DNA from: DASXBA01 sp036406475
GTDB taxonomy: Bacteria > Actinomycetota > Thermoleophilia > Solirubrobacterales > Thermoleophilaceae
Direction: 5' to 3'
Length of the DNA: 64,000 nt
Assembly (NCBI GenBank): GCA_036406475.1
Contig: DASXBA010000040.1
Location: forward strand, 1 to 64,000
The translations under genes and the position numbers were made by a program. Positions 9,156-18,271 of the stretch are shown here, in pieces. A model generated the notes under the pieces. It searched no databases. It was not told where the DNA came from and saw nothing but the letters and a program-made list of their open reading frames with translations. Each line of letters begins with the position of its first letter. Position 1 is the first letter of the stretch.

Positions 9156-9771
9156 CTCCGAAGCATCGCTTCCCGAGCTGGCGTCGGTCCCCTGGCGCCA
9201 GCGGACGGACGAGCGCTGGCTGCGGCGCTGGGGCCGGATCTGGGGTGCCTGGACGGTGGCATACACGGTCCCGTTCATAGCCGCGGGCGTCGCGCTCATC
9301 GCCATACAGCCGCTGGCCGCGCCTGTGGCGCTGGCCGCCTTCGCGCACGCCTGGATCATCCCCGAGCTGTACGCCTATCGGGGGGCGAGCGTGGTGCGGC
9401 CCAAGGGCCCGCGCAACGAGGCGGGCGAGCCGACCGCCCAGGGCTTCCTCGGCGACCTGCTCGCGCACGACGAGCGCGATCTCCAGCGCCAGACCGGGCT
9501 CGCCATGCAGCGCGGCGCGCTCGGCATCTGGCTGGTGGGCGAGGGAGGCGCGCTGCTCGTTACGCGCCGCCGGGTGCACTGCTTCTGCGTCAGGACGACG
9601 GACCCGGAGCTTCCGCCCTCCGACCGGGTCGCGCACCTGCTCCTGGCCCTGCGGGAGGACGAGCAGGGCTTCGCCACGGTGGCCAACCACGCCTTCGCCG
9701 GGGCCGCCTGGCGAGTACGCCGTCGGCTGCCCAAGCGAATGCGGCCGGCGTTGAGCGCCGCGCGCGAGTAG
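9142..9771 (+). CDS. membrane protein, function unknown
   Basis: A 209-residue protein. TTG at 9142 is the first start after an in-frame stop at 9124, and no ATG or GTG candidate of better quality lies close behind, so the start is uncertain. Two hydrophobic segments occupy residues about 37-55 and 57-75; the rest is soluble, with a short acidic region (LLAHDERDLQRQTG) and a later Cys pair in HCFCVRTTD. A basic C-terminus ends RRRLPKRMRPALSAARE. It overlaps the upstream small gene by 14 bases. I recognise no characterised family; similar proteins seem to be lineage-specific. Confidence 0.65.
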   Translation: MPAASSEASLPELASVPWRQRTDERWLRRWGRIWGAWTVAYTVPFIAAGVALIAIQPLAAPVALAAFAHAWIIPELYAYRGASVVRPKGPRNEAGEPTAQGFLGDLLAHDERDLQRQTGLAMQRGALGIWLVGEGGALLVTRRRVHCFCVRTTDPELPPSDRVAHLLLALREDEQGFATVANHAFAGAAWRVRRRLPKRMRPALSAARE

Positions 9772-9782
9772 CCTCGCGGGCA
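9769..9782 (+). promoter_or_regulatory. probable -10 box for the NADH dehydrogenase gene
   Basis: TAGCCT at 9769-9774 overlaps the upstream stop and ends 8 bases before ATG 9783, the same spacing and almost the same hexamer context as at folD. Confidence 0.45.
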
Positions 9783-11111
9783 ATGGCTTGGACCGTCGTC
9801 ATCGCGGGCGGCGGGTTCGGAGGTCTGTATGCGGCGCGGCGGCTGGAGCGCAAGCTGCCGCGACACAGCGCTCGCATCCTGCTCGTCGCCGACGCCAACT
9901 ACATGCTCTACACGCCCCTCCTGCCGGGCGCCGCAGCGGGCTCGCTCGAGCCGCGGCATGTCGTCGTTCCCCTGCGGGAGGAGCTCGACTGGACCGACGT
10001 CCGGATCGCCCGCGTCACCGGCGCCGACCCCGAGCTCGGCGAGCTCAACATCGAGACGGCTGACGGCCGTGCGGAGGCGATCCGCTACGACCAGCTCGTG
10101 CTTGCGCTCGGCTCGGTGTCCCGGGTCCTGCCGATTCCCGGGCTGGCCGAGCACGGGGTGGGCTTCAAGGGCCTCGCCGAGGCGATCGCGCTACGCAACC
10201 GGGTGATCTCGAACCTCGAGGTGGCCGAGTCGATCGCCGACCCGGAGGAAAGGCGCCAGTGGCTGACCTTCGTGTTCGTCGGCGCCGGCTACGCCGGGCT
10301 CGAGGGGATCGCCGAGCTCCAGGACTTCGTGGCGGGGCTGATCGACCGCTACCCGCGCTGCCGGCTCGACGGGACTCGCTGGATCCTCGTCGAGGCCGGG
10401 GATCGGGTGATGCAGGAGATCCCGCCCAGCCTGGCCGAGTTCGCCACCCGCGAGCTGCGCGGCCGCGGCATCGAGATCCGCACCGGCACGCGCCTCGAGA
10501 GCCTCGACGAGTCGAGCGCCGCGCTGTCCACCGGTGAGCGCATCCCCACGCGCACGCTCGTGTGGACCACCGGCGTCAAGCCGCCTCCCGTGGTCCGCGA
10601 GCTCGGCCTCCCGCTCAACCCCTCGGGGCGGATCGACGTGGACGAGACCCTGCGCGTGAGGGGCCGCGAGAACGTCTGGGCGATCGGCGACACCGCGGCC
10701 GTGCCCGACCCCGCCAAGGGAGGCCGGCAGCCGAGCCCGCCCACGGCGCAGCACGCGATCCGGCAGGGGCGGGTCGTGGCCGACAACCTCGCGGCCACGC
10801 TGGCGGGCAAGCGGCTGCGGCGGTTCCGCTACCGCACCCTCGGCGTGTTCGTCGACATGGGCCAGCACAAGGCGGTAGCGACGATGCTCGGCCTGAGGCT
10901 GCGCGGCTTTCCCGCCTGGTTCGCGGCCCGCACCTACCACCTGGCGGTGATGCCCGGGGTGGCGCGGCGTCTGAGGCTGATGGCCGACTGGACCGTCGGG
11001 CTCTTCTTCGGACGGGCAGCCGCCGAGCTCGGGCAGCTGGGCCATCCGCCTTCCCTGGACCCCGACTCCGACGAACGGCGCCGGGAGGCCGGAGGGGCCA
11101 CGCCGCGGTGA
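9783..11111 (+). CDS. type II NADH dehydrogenase (NDH-2) family FAD oxidoreductase
   Basis: A 442-residue pyridine-nucleotide-disulphide oxidoreductase. The FAD Rossmann motif is VIAGGGFGGLYAARRL (residues 5-20), the NADH motif FVFVGAGYAGLEGIAEL lies near residue 165, and the second FAD contact is VWAIGDTAAVPDP near 300. The C-terminal region with amphipathic, basic helices (FRYRTLGVFVDMG, then FPAWFAARTYHL) matches the membrane-surface quinone-binding part of NDH-2. It would pass electrons from NADH to menaquinone without pumping protons, fitting the menaquinone genes elsewhere in the window. A related carotenoid or sulphide:quinone reductase role is less likely because no conserved Cys pair is seen. 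Confidence 0.88.
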   Translation: MAWTVVIAGGGFGGLYAARRLERKLPRHSARILLVADANYMLYTPLLPGAAAGSLEPRHVVVPLREELDWTDVRIARVTGADPELGELNIETADGRAEAIRYDQLVLALGSVSRVLPIPGLAEHGVGFKGLAEAIALRNRVISNLEVAESIADPEERRQWLTFVFVGAGYAGLEGIAELQDFVAGLIDRYPRCRLDGTRWILVEAGDRVMQEIPPSLAEFATRELRGRGIEIRTGTRLESLDESSAALSTGERIPTRTLVWTTGVKPPPVVRELGLPLNPSGRIDVDETLRVRGRENVWAIGDTAAVPDPAKGGRQPSPPTAQHAIRQGRVVADNLAATLAGKRLRRFRYRTLGVFVDMGQHKAVATMLGLRLRGFPAWFAARTYHLAVMPGVARRLRLMADWTVGLFFGRAAAELGQLGHPPSLDPDSDERRREAGGATPR

Positions 11112-12055
11112 GCGGTGAGATCACGTTCCGGGACGGCCGCGCCAGCGACCTGCGGTCGGCCTTCGGCCTGTACGAGCGGACGATCGTCTCCGCGGCGCGG
11201 CGCCTGCGCAGCTCTCACGGCAACGAGCTCGAGGAGGCCGAGATCGAGGCCAACTGGAAGCTCGAGCGCCCGCTGGTCGAGTTCATGGCCGCTCAGGAGG
11301 GCGGCCACTTCTGGGTCGCTGAGAGCGAGGGCGAGCTCATCGGCTTCGCCCGCGTGGTGCGGTTCGGGCGAATGGAGCAGCTCACCGAGGTCTGCGTGGC
11401 GGATGAGTACCAGCGCCGCGGCATTGCCCGTGGCCTGCTCGAGCGTTGCTGGCCGGGGCCGCCGACCAAGGAGATGGGGCGGGTCGTCGTCGCCGCGGGA
11501 GCGGGCGTCGACCTCGGTCTCCTGCTCGGCTTCGGGGTCATGCCCGTGACCGGGCACTGGCGGCTCAGCCAGCCTGCCGAGCGCTACCTGGAGCAGCGCT
11601 CGCAGGAGTCGCACGACATCGCCGAGGCCGACGTGCACGTCCTCGAGTCCGACCGCGCGATCCCCGAGTGGCAGCGGCTCGAGCCGCAGGCGCTCGCGCA
11701 CGAGCGTCCGCTGCTGCACGAGTTCTTCGGTCGTGAACGCATCTGCCTGGCGAGCCTGGAGCAGGACGGCAGCGCCAACGCGCTCTGCTGGGCCGGCTCC
11801 GCCGGCTATATCGGACCGGGCGTCGCGAGCGAGCCGGGCCGGCTGATGCCGGTGATTCTCGCGGCCCTTGACCGGGTCGCGAAGGCCGAGGGGTCGGAGG
11901 AGCTGCACGTCTTCTGCACCACCGACAGCTGGTGGCTCCTGCGCCGGCTGACGTCCCTCGGCTTCAGGGTCGATTGGCCGAGCTGGGTGCTCTGCTCGGA
12001 GCCCCTCCCGGGGTTGGATCGCTATCTCCCCACCCGCCCCGCCTACGTCCTCTAG
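11108..12055 (+). CDS. GNAT-family N-acetyltransferase-like protein
   Basis: GTG 11108 overlaps the NDH-2 stop (GTGA). The 315-residue product has an N-terminal GNAT domain: ITFRDGRASDLRSAF at the start, a central strand pair HFWVAESEGELIGFARV, and the acetyl-CoA loop VADEYQRRGIARGLLER near residues 98-114 (the Q/RxxGxG/A motif). The C-terminal half (residues about 170-315) looks like a degenerate second GNAT-like repeat with LHVFCTTDSWWLLRRLTSLGFR near the end. The acceptor substrate is unknown. Coupling to NDH-2 may be only organisational. Confidence 0.8.
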   Translation: MSGEITFRDGRASDLRSAFGLYERTIVSAARRLRSSHGNELEEAEIEANWKLERPLVEFMAAQEGGHFWVAESEGELIGFARVVRFGRMEQLTEVCVADEYQRRGIARGLLERCWPGPPTKEMGRVVVAAGAGVDLGLLLGFGVMPVTGHWRLSQPAERYLEQRSQESHDIAEADVHVLESDRAIPEWQRLEPQALAHERPLLHEFFGRERICLASLEQDGSANALCWAGSAGYIGPGVASEPGRLMPVILAALDRVAKAEGSEELHVFCTTDSWWLLRRLTSLGFRVDWPSWVLCSEPLPGLDRYLPTRPAYVL

Positions 12056-12080
12056 CACCTGACAGGCACCTGCCACACTT
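12055..12080. repeat. short direct repeat GCACCTG, possible REP-like element
   Basis: GCACCTGACAG (12055-12065) is followed directly by GCACCTGCCA (12066-12075). The GACAGGCACCT core resembles palindromes that often accompany Y1 transposases in other bacteria. Only one copy is visible here, so this is a weak call. Confidence 0.25.
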
Positions 12081-12086
12081 CACCCC

Positions 12087-12257
12087 ATGGGTGAAGCCCT
12101 CTCTCAGGCAGGCAAGAAGGTCCTCGCCGTAGGGATCCTGGTCGTGGCCGCCTTCGTGCTGTTCAAGGTCGTACTCGGGTTCGTCATGGCGATCGCGTGG
12201 ATCGTGATCGTCGTGGTCGCGATCCTGGCCATCATCTGGGCCCTCCGCGTCCTCTGA
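12087..12257 (+). CDS. 56-residue membrane protein, function unknown
   Basis: A short open frame from ATG 12087 to TGA 12255-12257. The product starts MGEALSQAGKKVLAVGILVV and is almost wholly hydrophobic after residue 12, with two closely spaced helices (about 13-28 and 31-53) and a positively charged residue between and after them. Codon use and G/C-rich third positions match neighbouring genes, and it is followed after 4 bases by another small membrane protein on the same strand. No family is recognised; it could be a small accessory subunit. Confidence 0.6.
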   Translation: MGEALSQAGKKVLAVGILVVAAFVLFKVVLGFVMAIAWIVIVVVAILAIIWALRVL

Positions 12258-12261
12258 CCCA

Positions 12262-12549
12262 GTGGAGTACGTCGCGCTGGCGATCAGCTTCGGCCTCTCG
12301 GCCGGGGTGATCGGCAAGATCAAGGGCAGTTCCTTCTGGATCTGGTTCGCCGTCGGCCTCGTGCTGCCGATCATCGGCACGATCGCGGCGATCTTCTGGC
12401 GCTGGGAGGGACGCGAGCCGAGGCGCGAGTGCCCGGTGTGCGGGGAAATCCTGCCCCTATACGTCCAGGTCTGCATGAGATGCGGCACCGACCTGGACTT
12501 CCCAGAGCCCCGAGCGGAGAGCCCGGAGCCCTCCGGTCAGGCCGGCTGA
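12262..12549 (+). CDS. small membrane protein with C-terminal zinc ribbon
   Basis: GTG 12262, 95 residues. Two hydrophobic segments (about residues 3-18 and 25-44) are followed by a basic linker (RWEGREPRRE) and a four-cysteine zinc ribbon, CPVCG then CMRCG, at residues 57-74. A Pro/Glu/Ser-rich tail ends the protein. Zinc ribbons on small membrane proteins of this type are common in actinobacteria and usually uncharacterised. It forms a pair with the 12087 gene just upstream and lies 22 bases before ilvB, which has its own -10 box. Confidence 0.75.
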   Translation: MEYVALAISFGLSAGVIGKIKGSSFWIWFAVGLVLPIIGTIAAIFWRWEGREPRRECPVCGEILPLYVQVCMRCGTDLDFPEPRAESPEPSGQAG

Positions 12550-12555
12550 GGCCGT

Positions 12556-12571
12556 TACACTCGTTCGCCTG
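12556..12571 (+). promoter_or_regulatory. probable -10 box for ilvB
   Basis: TACACT at 12556-12561 ends 10 bases before the ilvB ATG. No leader peptide rich in branched-chain codons fits between this box and ilvB, in contrast to leuA. Confidence 0.4.
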
Positions 12572-14254
<1,683 letters not shown>

Positions 14255-14260
14255 GTGGCC

Positions 14261-14289
14261 AGTCGCTAGGGACGACAGCCCTAGCGACT
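14261..14289. repeat. perfect hairpin between ilvB and ilvN
   Basis: AGTCGCTAGGG (14261-14271) and CCCTAGCGACT (14279-14289) are exact inverted repeats around a 7-base loop. The right arm runs into the heptamer array. There is no T run. It may reduce readthrough or stabilise the upstream RNA; this is inference. Confidence 0.75.
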
Positions 14290-14315
14290 AGCGACTAACG
14301 ACTAGCGACTAGCGA
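14281..14315 (+). repeat. heptamer tandem array (CTAGCGA)x5 ahead of ilvN
   Basis: Five consecutive 7-base units from 14281, four CTAGCGA and one CTAACGA. The last base of the array is the A of the ilvN ATG. Because 7 is not a multiple of 3, the array places TAG (or TAA) in all three forward frames. The same unit occurs at 29529-29560. Confidence 0.9.
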
Positions 14316-14875
14316 TGGGTGAACCAGGAACAAAAGAAGTACTGAACCTCGAAGAGCTCGAGGCTTCCGGCGGCCGCATGACCGGGCGGCGGCACATCCT
14401 GTCGCTGCTCGTCGAGAACAAGCCGGGTGTTTTGGCGCGGATTGCGGGGCTTTTTGCGCGGCGCGGGTTCAATATCGACTCGCTCGCCGTCGGGCCCACC
14501 GACGACGCGCACATCTCGCGGATCACGTTGACCGTCGACGGCGCCGCCCAGCCGATCGACCAGGTGACCAAGCAGCTGCACAAGCTGGTCAACGTGATCA
14601 AGATCCGCGACCTCGAGCCGGGCGAGTGCGTGTCGCGCGAGCTGGCCCTGTTCAAGATCTCCTGCGCCGAGGGCGAAGCCCGGCATCAGGTGATGCAGTT
14701 CAGCGACATCTTCCGTGGCAAGGTCGTGGACGTCTCGAGGCGGTCGGTGACGATCGAGATCACCGGCACCGACGACAAGATCGAGGCGTTCGAGGAGATG
14801 GTGCGCCCGTTCGGCCTGATCGAGATGGTCAGGACCGGCGAGATTGCGGTCTCCCGCGGACGATCGACCACGTAG
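14315..14875 (+). CDS. ilvN: acetolactate synthase small (regulatory) subunit
   Basis: The regulatory subunit activates IlvB and confers valine feedback inhibition. The ACT domain starts RRHILSLLVENKPGVLARIAG and continues GFNIDSLAVGPT; the C-terminal domain has FRGKVVDVSRRSVTIEITG. ATG 14315 gives 186 residues but has no ribosome binding site, because the upstream bases are heptamer repeat. An in-frame ATG at 14378 gives 165 residues, closer to the usual family length, with only a weak GAGG upstream. The true start is undecided; the 21-residue extension may be an artefact or an insertion by the repeat. Confidence 0.94.
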   Translation: MGEPGTKEVLNLEELEASGGRMTGRRHILSLLVENKPGVLARIAGLFARRGFNIDSLAVGPTDDAHISRITLTVDGAAQPIDQVTKQLHKLVNVIKIRDLEPGECVSRELALFKISCAEGEARHQVMQFSDIFRGKVVDVSRRSVTIEITGTDDKIEAFEEMVRPFGLIEMVRTGEIAVSRGRSTT

Positions 14876-14993
14876 TGCTTCGCCCGGCTGCGTCCTCGGT
14901 CGCTCGCGTGCACAGCACGCGTCGCTCGCTGCGTCCTTGCCCGACTCGCCCTACGTGCCCGCTCGTCATGCGGGGACCCCGCGGGCGAAGCAC
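14875..14993. repeat. large imperfect inverted repeat between ilvN and menF
   Basis: GTGCTTCGCCCG (14875-14886) and CGGGCGAAGCAC (14982-14993) are exact inverted repeats that bracket the gap between ilvN and menF. Inside, CGCGTGC and GCACGCG (14905-14911 and 14915-14921) form a hairpin with an ACA loop, flanked by imperfect copies of GCTGCGTCCT. The whole segment could fold as one RNA, serve as a terminator for ilvN, or be a degenerate mobile or REP-like element. No open frame of note is inside it. Confidence 0.6.
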
Positions 14994-15004
14994 CACCTGA
15001 GCCG

Positions 15005-16456
15005 GTGGGTGTCTCCATAGAGACCGCGTCGCGCGATCCCCTCGCGCTCGACGCTGACGCCGCCGGCCGCTTCGCGGAGAGCGAGGCGAGGGCGCTGGTC
15101 GTGGCGCGGCGCGACGGGGGCACGGCCTATGCGGCCGTGACCGTGCCGATCGACCCGGGTCTGGACCTGGCTGCGGCGGTGTTCGGCGCGCGCCGCCCGG
15201 ACGAGCGCTTCTTCTGCCTCGAGCAGCCGGACCGGGCGGGCTTCGCGCTCGCCAGCCTGGGCGCCGAGGCGACGCTCGAGGCCCGGGGCCCCGACCGCTT
15301 CCGCGACCTCGCCCGCGCGAGCCGGAAGCTGGGTGCACGCGTGGCCATCGGCGGCGAAGTGGATCCCGGCGCGCCGGCGGCGAGCGGCCCGGTGCTGGTC
15401 GGCGGCTTCGCCTTCGCCGCCGACGGCGGCTCCGCTCCGGAGTGGGGCTCCCTGGCGCCGGCACAGCTCCTCCTGCCCACGATCTCGCTCGCCCGCCACC
15501 GCGGCGAGGCGCGGCTCACGCTCTGCGCCGCGGTCGAGCCCGACGACGCGCCGGGCGAGGCGGTGGCGCGGGCCAGGACGCGCCTGGAAGGCGTGCGGCC
15601 CGCCCCGATGCCGGTCCTCGACCCGGAGCCGGTGGAGCGCGCGACGGTCTCGGGCGCTGCTCCGCCTTCCCACTACGAGTCGGCCGTGGCGCGCGCCGTC
15701 GAGCGGATCCGCTCGGGCGAGCTCCAGAAGGTGGTGCTGGCTCGCGAGGTCCGCGTCCACGCGCCGGCGGCGCCCGACCCGGCGCCGGTGTTCGACGCGC
15801 TCAGGGCGGCCTTCCCGGCCTGCTACTGCTGGTGTGCCGGGACGCCGGAGCTTGCGTTCGTGGGCGCGAGCCCCGAGCTGCTCGTGCGCCGCGAGGGCGC
15901 GCGGGCGCAGACCGTGGCGCTGGCGGGCACGACCCGGCGCAGCGCCGACCCCGCCGTTGACGACCACCTCGGCGAGCAGCTCCTCCAGAGCGACAAGAAC
16001 CGCGAGGAGCAGGCGATCGTGGCCAGGCGGATCGAGCGGGCGCTCGCACCGGTGAGCCTGTGGGTGGCCGGCGGTGACTCGCCGGCGCTCGTCAAGGTCC
16101 AGAACGTGCAGCACCTGGCGACCGCCATCCGGGCCCAGCTGGCGGAGCCGCTCGGCGCGCTGGAGCTGGCGGGACTGCTGCACCCGACCCCGGCCGTCTG
16201 CGGCGAGCCCCGCGAGCAGGCAGAGCCGCTGATCCCCGCGCTCGAGGGCCTCGACCGCGGCTGGTATGCGGGCGGAATCGGCTGGACGGACCTGGCCGAG
16301 GACGGCGAGTTCTGCGTAGCGCTGCGCTGCGCGCTGATCCGCGGCTCCGTGGCTCACCTGTACGCCGGCTGCGGCGTCGTGCGCGACAGCTCGCCGGCCG
16401 CGGAGCTGGAGGAGACCGAGGTCAAGCTCCAGGCCCTGCTGCCACTGCTCGCCTAG
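15005..16456 (+). CDS. menF: isochorismate synthase
   Basis: A 483-residue chorismate-utilising enzyme that converts chorismate to isochorismate, the first step of menaquinone synthesis. The C-terminal catalytic domain has the family hallmarks: LQKVVLAREVRVHAP near residue 245, FVGASPELLVRREG, the HPTPAVCGEPREQA segment near residue 395, and GWYAGGIGWTDLAEDGEFCVALR near 425. A salicylate or anthranilate synthase role is less likely because the downstream men genes are present within 12 kb. GTG 15005 is the called start. It stands apart from menD by an 11-kb block holding the mce genes. Confidence 0.92.
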   Translation: MGVSIETASRDPLALDADAAGRFAESEARALVVARRDGGTAYAAVTVPIDPGLDLAAAVFGARRPDERFFCLEQPDRAGFALASLGAEATLEARGPDRFRDLARASRKLGARVAIGGEVDPGAPAASGPVLVGGFAFAADGGSAPEWGSLAPAQLLLPTISLARHRGEARLTLCAAVEPDDAPGEAVARARTRLEGVRPAPMPVLDPEPVERATVSGAAPPSHYESAVARAVERIRSGELQKVVLAREVRVHAPAAPDPAPVFDALRAAFPACYCWCAGTPELAFVGASPELLVRREGARAQTVALAGTTRRSADPAVDDHLGEQLLQSDKNREEQAIVARRIERALAPVSLWVAGGDSPALVKVQNVQHLATAIRAQLAEPLGALELAGLLHPTPAVCGEPREQAEPLIPALEGLDRGWYAGGIGWTDLAEDGEFCVALRCALIRGSVAHLYAGCGVVRDSSPAAELEETEVKLQALLPLLA

Positions 16457-16471
16457 GCGAGGCGGGCATGC

Positions 16472-16483
16472 AACAATCGACAC
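16472..16483 (+). promoter_or_regulatory. possible -10 box for the 16484 gene
   Basis: AACAAT at 16472-16477 ends 6 bases before ATG 16484. It is a weak match, but the spacing fits the other leaderless-type starts in the window. Confidence 0.3.
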
Positions 16484-18199
16484 ATGCGCGCCCTGGTGGC
16501 AGGCGTAGCTGCTGGCCTGGTTCTCGCCGCGCCGGTACCAGCACGGGCAGCGCGTGTCTGGGGACCGCCGGCCGAACTCCGGACCGCCGAGGGCGAGCCG
16601 ATCCAGTCGCCGACGATCGCCTTCACGTCGTCAGGCGAGCTGCTTGCAGCCTGGAATCCGGACTACCGGCTGGCAGATGGGTCGACTCCCGGGATGCGCG
16701 TGGCCGCGAGGCCGGCCGGCGGTGGGACGTTTGGACCCGCGGCCACGATCGAGCCCGGCACTGCCCCGGGGAGCCAGATCGAGGTCGACCGGCATGGCGG
16801 CGCCTACCTCACCTGGACGAGGGACGGGGGCCAGGTAATGGTGTCCTACCGTCCCCAAGGGGGCCCGTTTGAGCCGCCGGTGAACGTCGGTCACGGAGGC
16901 GCCGGGACGAGCTTGGCAACCAACGCGGCCGGCGACGCCGTCATCGCCTTCAACAGCTACAACGAAAGCAGCTTTCCCGACCGGGGGAGGCGTCTGTACA
17001 CGAGCTTCAGGCCGTCGGGAGGCGACTGGGGGCCACCCGAGGCGGTCTCGGACTTCATCCCCGACGAGATCAACAACTTCGGGCTCGACGTCGAGCTGCT
17101 CCCGGACGGAAGCGGCGTCTACGTCTGGGAGGAGGTGAAGGGCGAGTCCAGCGTGATCAAGGCCGCGCTTCGCGATCCGGTCGGGACCATCTCGCCGCCG
17201 GTGACGCTCTCGCGCCCGGGACGGGACTCCCACATGCCCCGATTCGCGACCGACGACGATGGCAACGGGTTCGCGGTGTGGGTCGACAACGACGGCGGGG
17301 GCGCCAGCGGTCCGGTCATCGCCTCGTACAGGCCGGCGGCCGGGCCCTTCAAGCAGGCCCGCCCGATAGGGGGCTTTACCGACTGGCTCGGGCCGCAGCT
17401 CGGGGTTAGCGACGCGGGCGAAGCCATCGTCTCCTACCACTCGTCCACGCCGCTCCCCGGGGGAGGCAGCCAGCTCGGGCCGCCGGAGGCGGCTCTCGGC
17501 AGCACGAGAACCGGCTCCATCGGCACTCCGACCCGGCTCGTGGACAACCGGTTCGCCTTTGCATCGAACCTGAGGATGAACCGGCGCGGCGACGCCCTGG
17601 TGACCTTCTTCGGAGGCGGCCAGGACGTCGAGGTCGTGCGCCGCGCGCCGTTTGGTTCCTTCGGGCAGCTCGAGCCCGTGCGCTGCGCTCCTCCGGCGGC
17701 GCACGCCGACGGCGCCGCACTGGCGCCAGGTGGCAGCGCGGTCGTGCTGTCACACGTGGACTACCGGCCGACCGAGATGTCCGCCGACTACGACAGCGGG
17801 GCAGCCGCGCAGGCCTGCAGCGGCGCGGGCGAGCCGCCTCTCGTCTTCGAGCCGGTCCACGCCAAGCCCCTCCGGGTCCGGGCGCGGATCCTGGGCCGTC
17901 GTCGCCTGCGTGGCGGGCGCTGGCTCAAGGTGGTCCTCAAGTGCAACCAGCCGTGTGTCGTCAGGGCGCGAGGAGCGATGAAGGTCCGAGGCCGGCGAAA
18001 GGCCCTTGCGTTCAGCTCGGCGAGGCTGGTGATCCGAACGGCCGCGTCGCGACGGGCCAGGGTGGGGCTCAGCCGCCGCCGGGCCAGGCTGCTCAAGAGA
18101 ACCCCCAGACGCCGGCCGGTCCACGGAACGCTTCGTCTCAAGGCCGTGGGCGCCTACGGCGGGGTCCGGACAGTCACCATCCGCAGGATCCGGCGCTGA
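16484..18199 (+). CDS. secreted repeat protein, predicted beta-propeller-like
   Basis: A 571-residue protein with a Sec signal peptide (MRALVAGVAAGLVLAAPVPARA, cut near residue 24). The mature part has repeated blades of about 50 residues built around G-x-A-V/Y-x-W/F motifs: GELLAAWN, GGAYLTWTR, GDAVIAFN, GSGVYVWEE, GNGFAVWVD, GEAIVSYHS, GDALVTFFG. This fits a six- or seven-bladed WD40/PD40-like propeller. The C-terminal 120 residues are very basic, with a CNQPC pair, possibly a cell-surface attachment segment. It is 72 bases ahead of the mce block on the same strand, but whether it works with it is unknown. No enzymatic motif is seen. Confidence 0.75.
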   Translation: MRALVAGVAAGLVLAAPVPARAARVWGPPAELRTAEGEPIQSPTIAFTSSGELLAAWNPDYRLADGSTPGMRVAARPAGGGTFGPAATIEPGTAPGSQIEVDRHGGAYLTWTRDGGQVMVSYRPQGGPFEPPVNVGHGGAGTSLATNAAGDAVIAFNSYNESSFPDRGRRLYTSFRPSGGDWGPPEAVSDFIPDEINNFGLDVELLPDGSGVYVWEEVKGESSVIKAALRDPVGTISPPVTLSRPGRDSHMPRFATDDDGNGFAVWVDNDGGGASGPVIASYRPAAGPFKQARPIGGFTDWLGPQLGVSDAGEAIVSYHSSTPLPGGGSQLGPPEAALGSTRTGSIGTPTRLVDNRFAFASNLRMNRRGDALVTFFGGGQDVEVVRRAPFGSFGQLEPVRCAPPAAHADGAALAPGGSAVVLSHVDYRPTEMSADYDSGAAAQACSGAGEPPLVFEPVHAKPLRVRARILGRRRLRGGRWLKVVLKCNQPCVVRARGAMKVRGRRKALAFSSARLVIRTAASRRARVGLSRRRARLLKRTPRRRPVHGTLRLKAVGAYGGVRTVTIRRIRR

Positions 18200-18204
18200 C
18201 CCCG

Positions 18205-18218
18205 GGCGCTTAAGCGCC
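18205..18218. promoter_or_regulatory. 14-bp palindrome upstream of the mce block
   Basis: GGCGCTTAAGCGCC is a perfect palindrome just behind the 16484 stop, followed by a second GCTTAA and then CCCCAATGGGGG, another inverted repeat. It sits 54 bases before the first mce start. Either an operator for the mce genes or a terminator for the upstream gene would fit. Confidence 0.4.
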
Positions 18219-18271
18219 GCTTAACCCCAATGGGGGAGTGAAGGGGAGGAACCCGGGGGATAGGAATCCCG

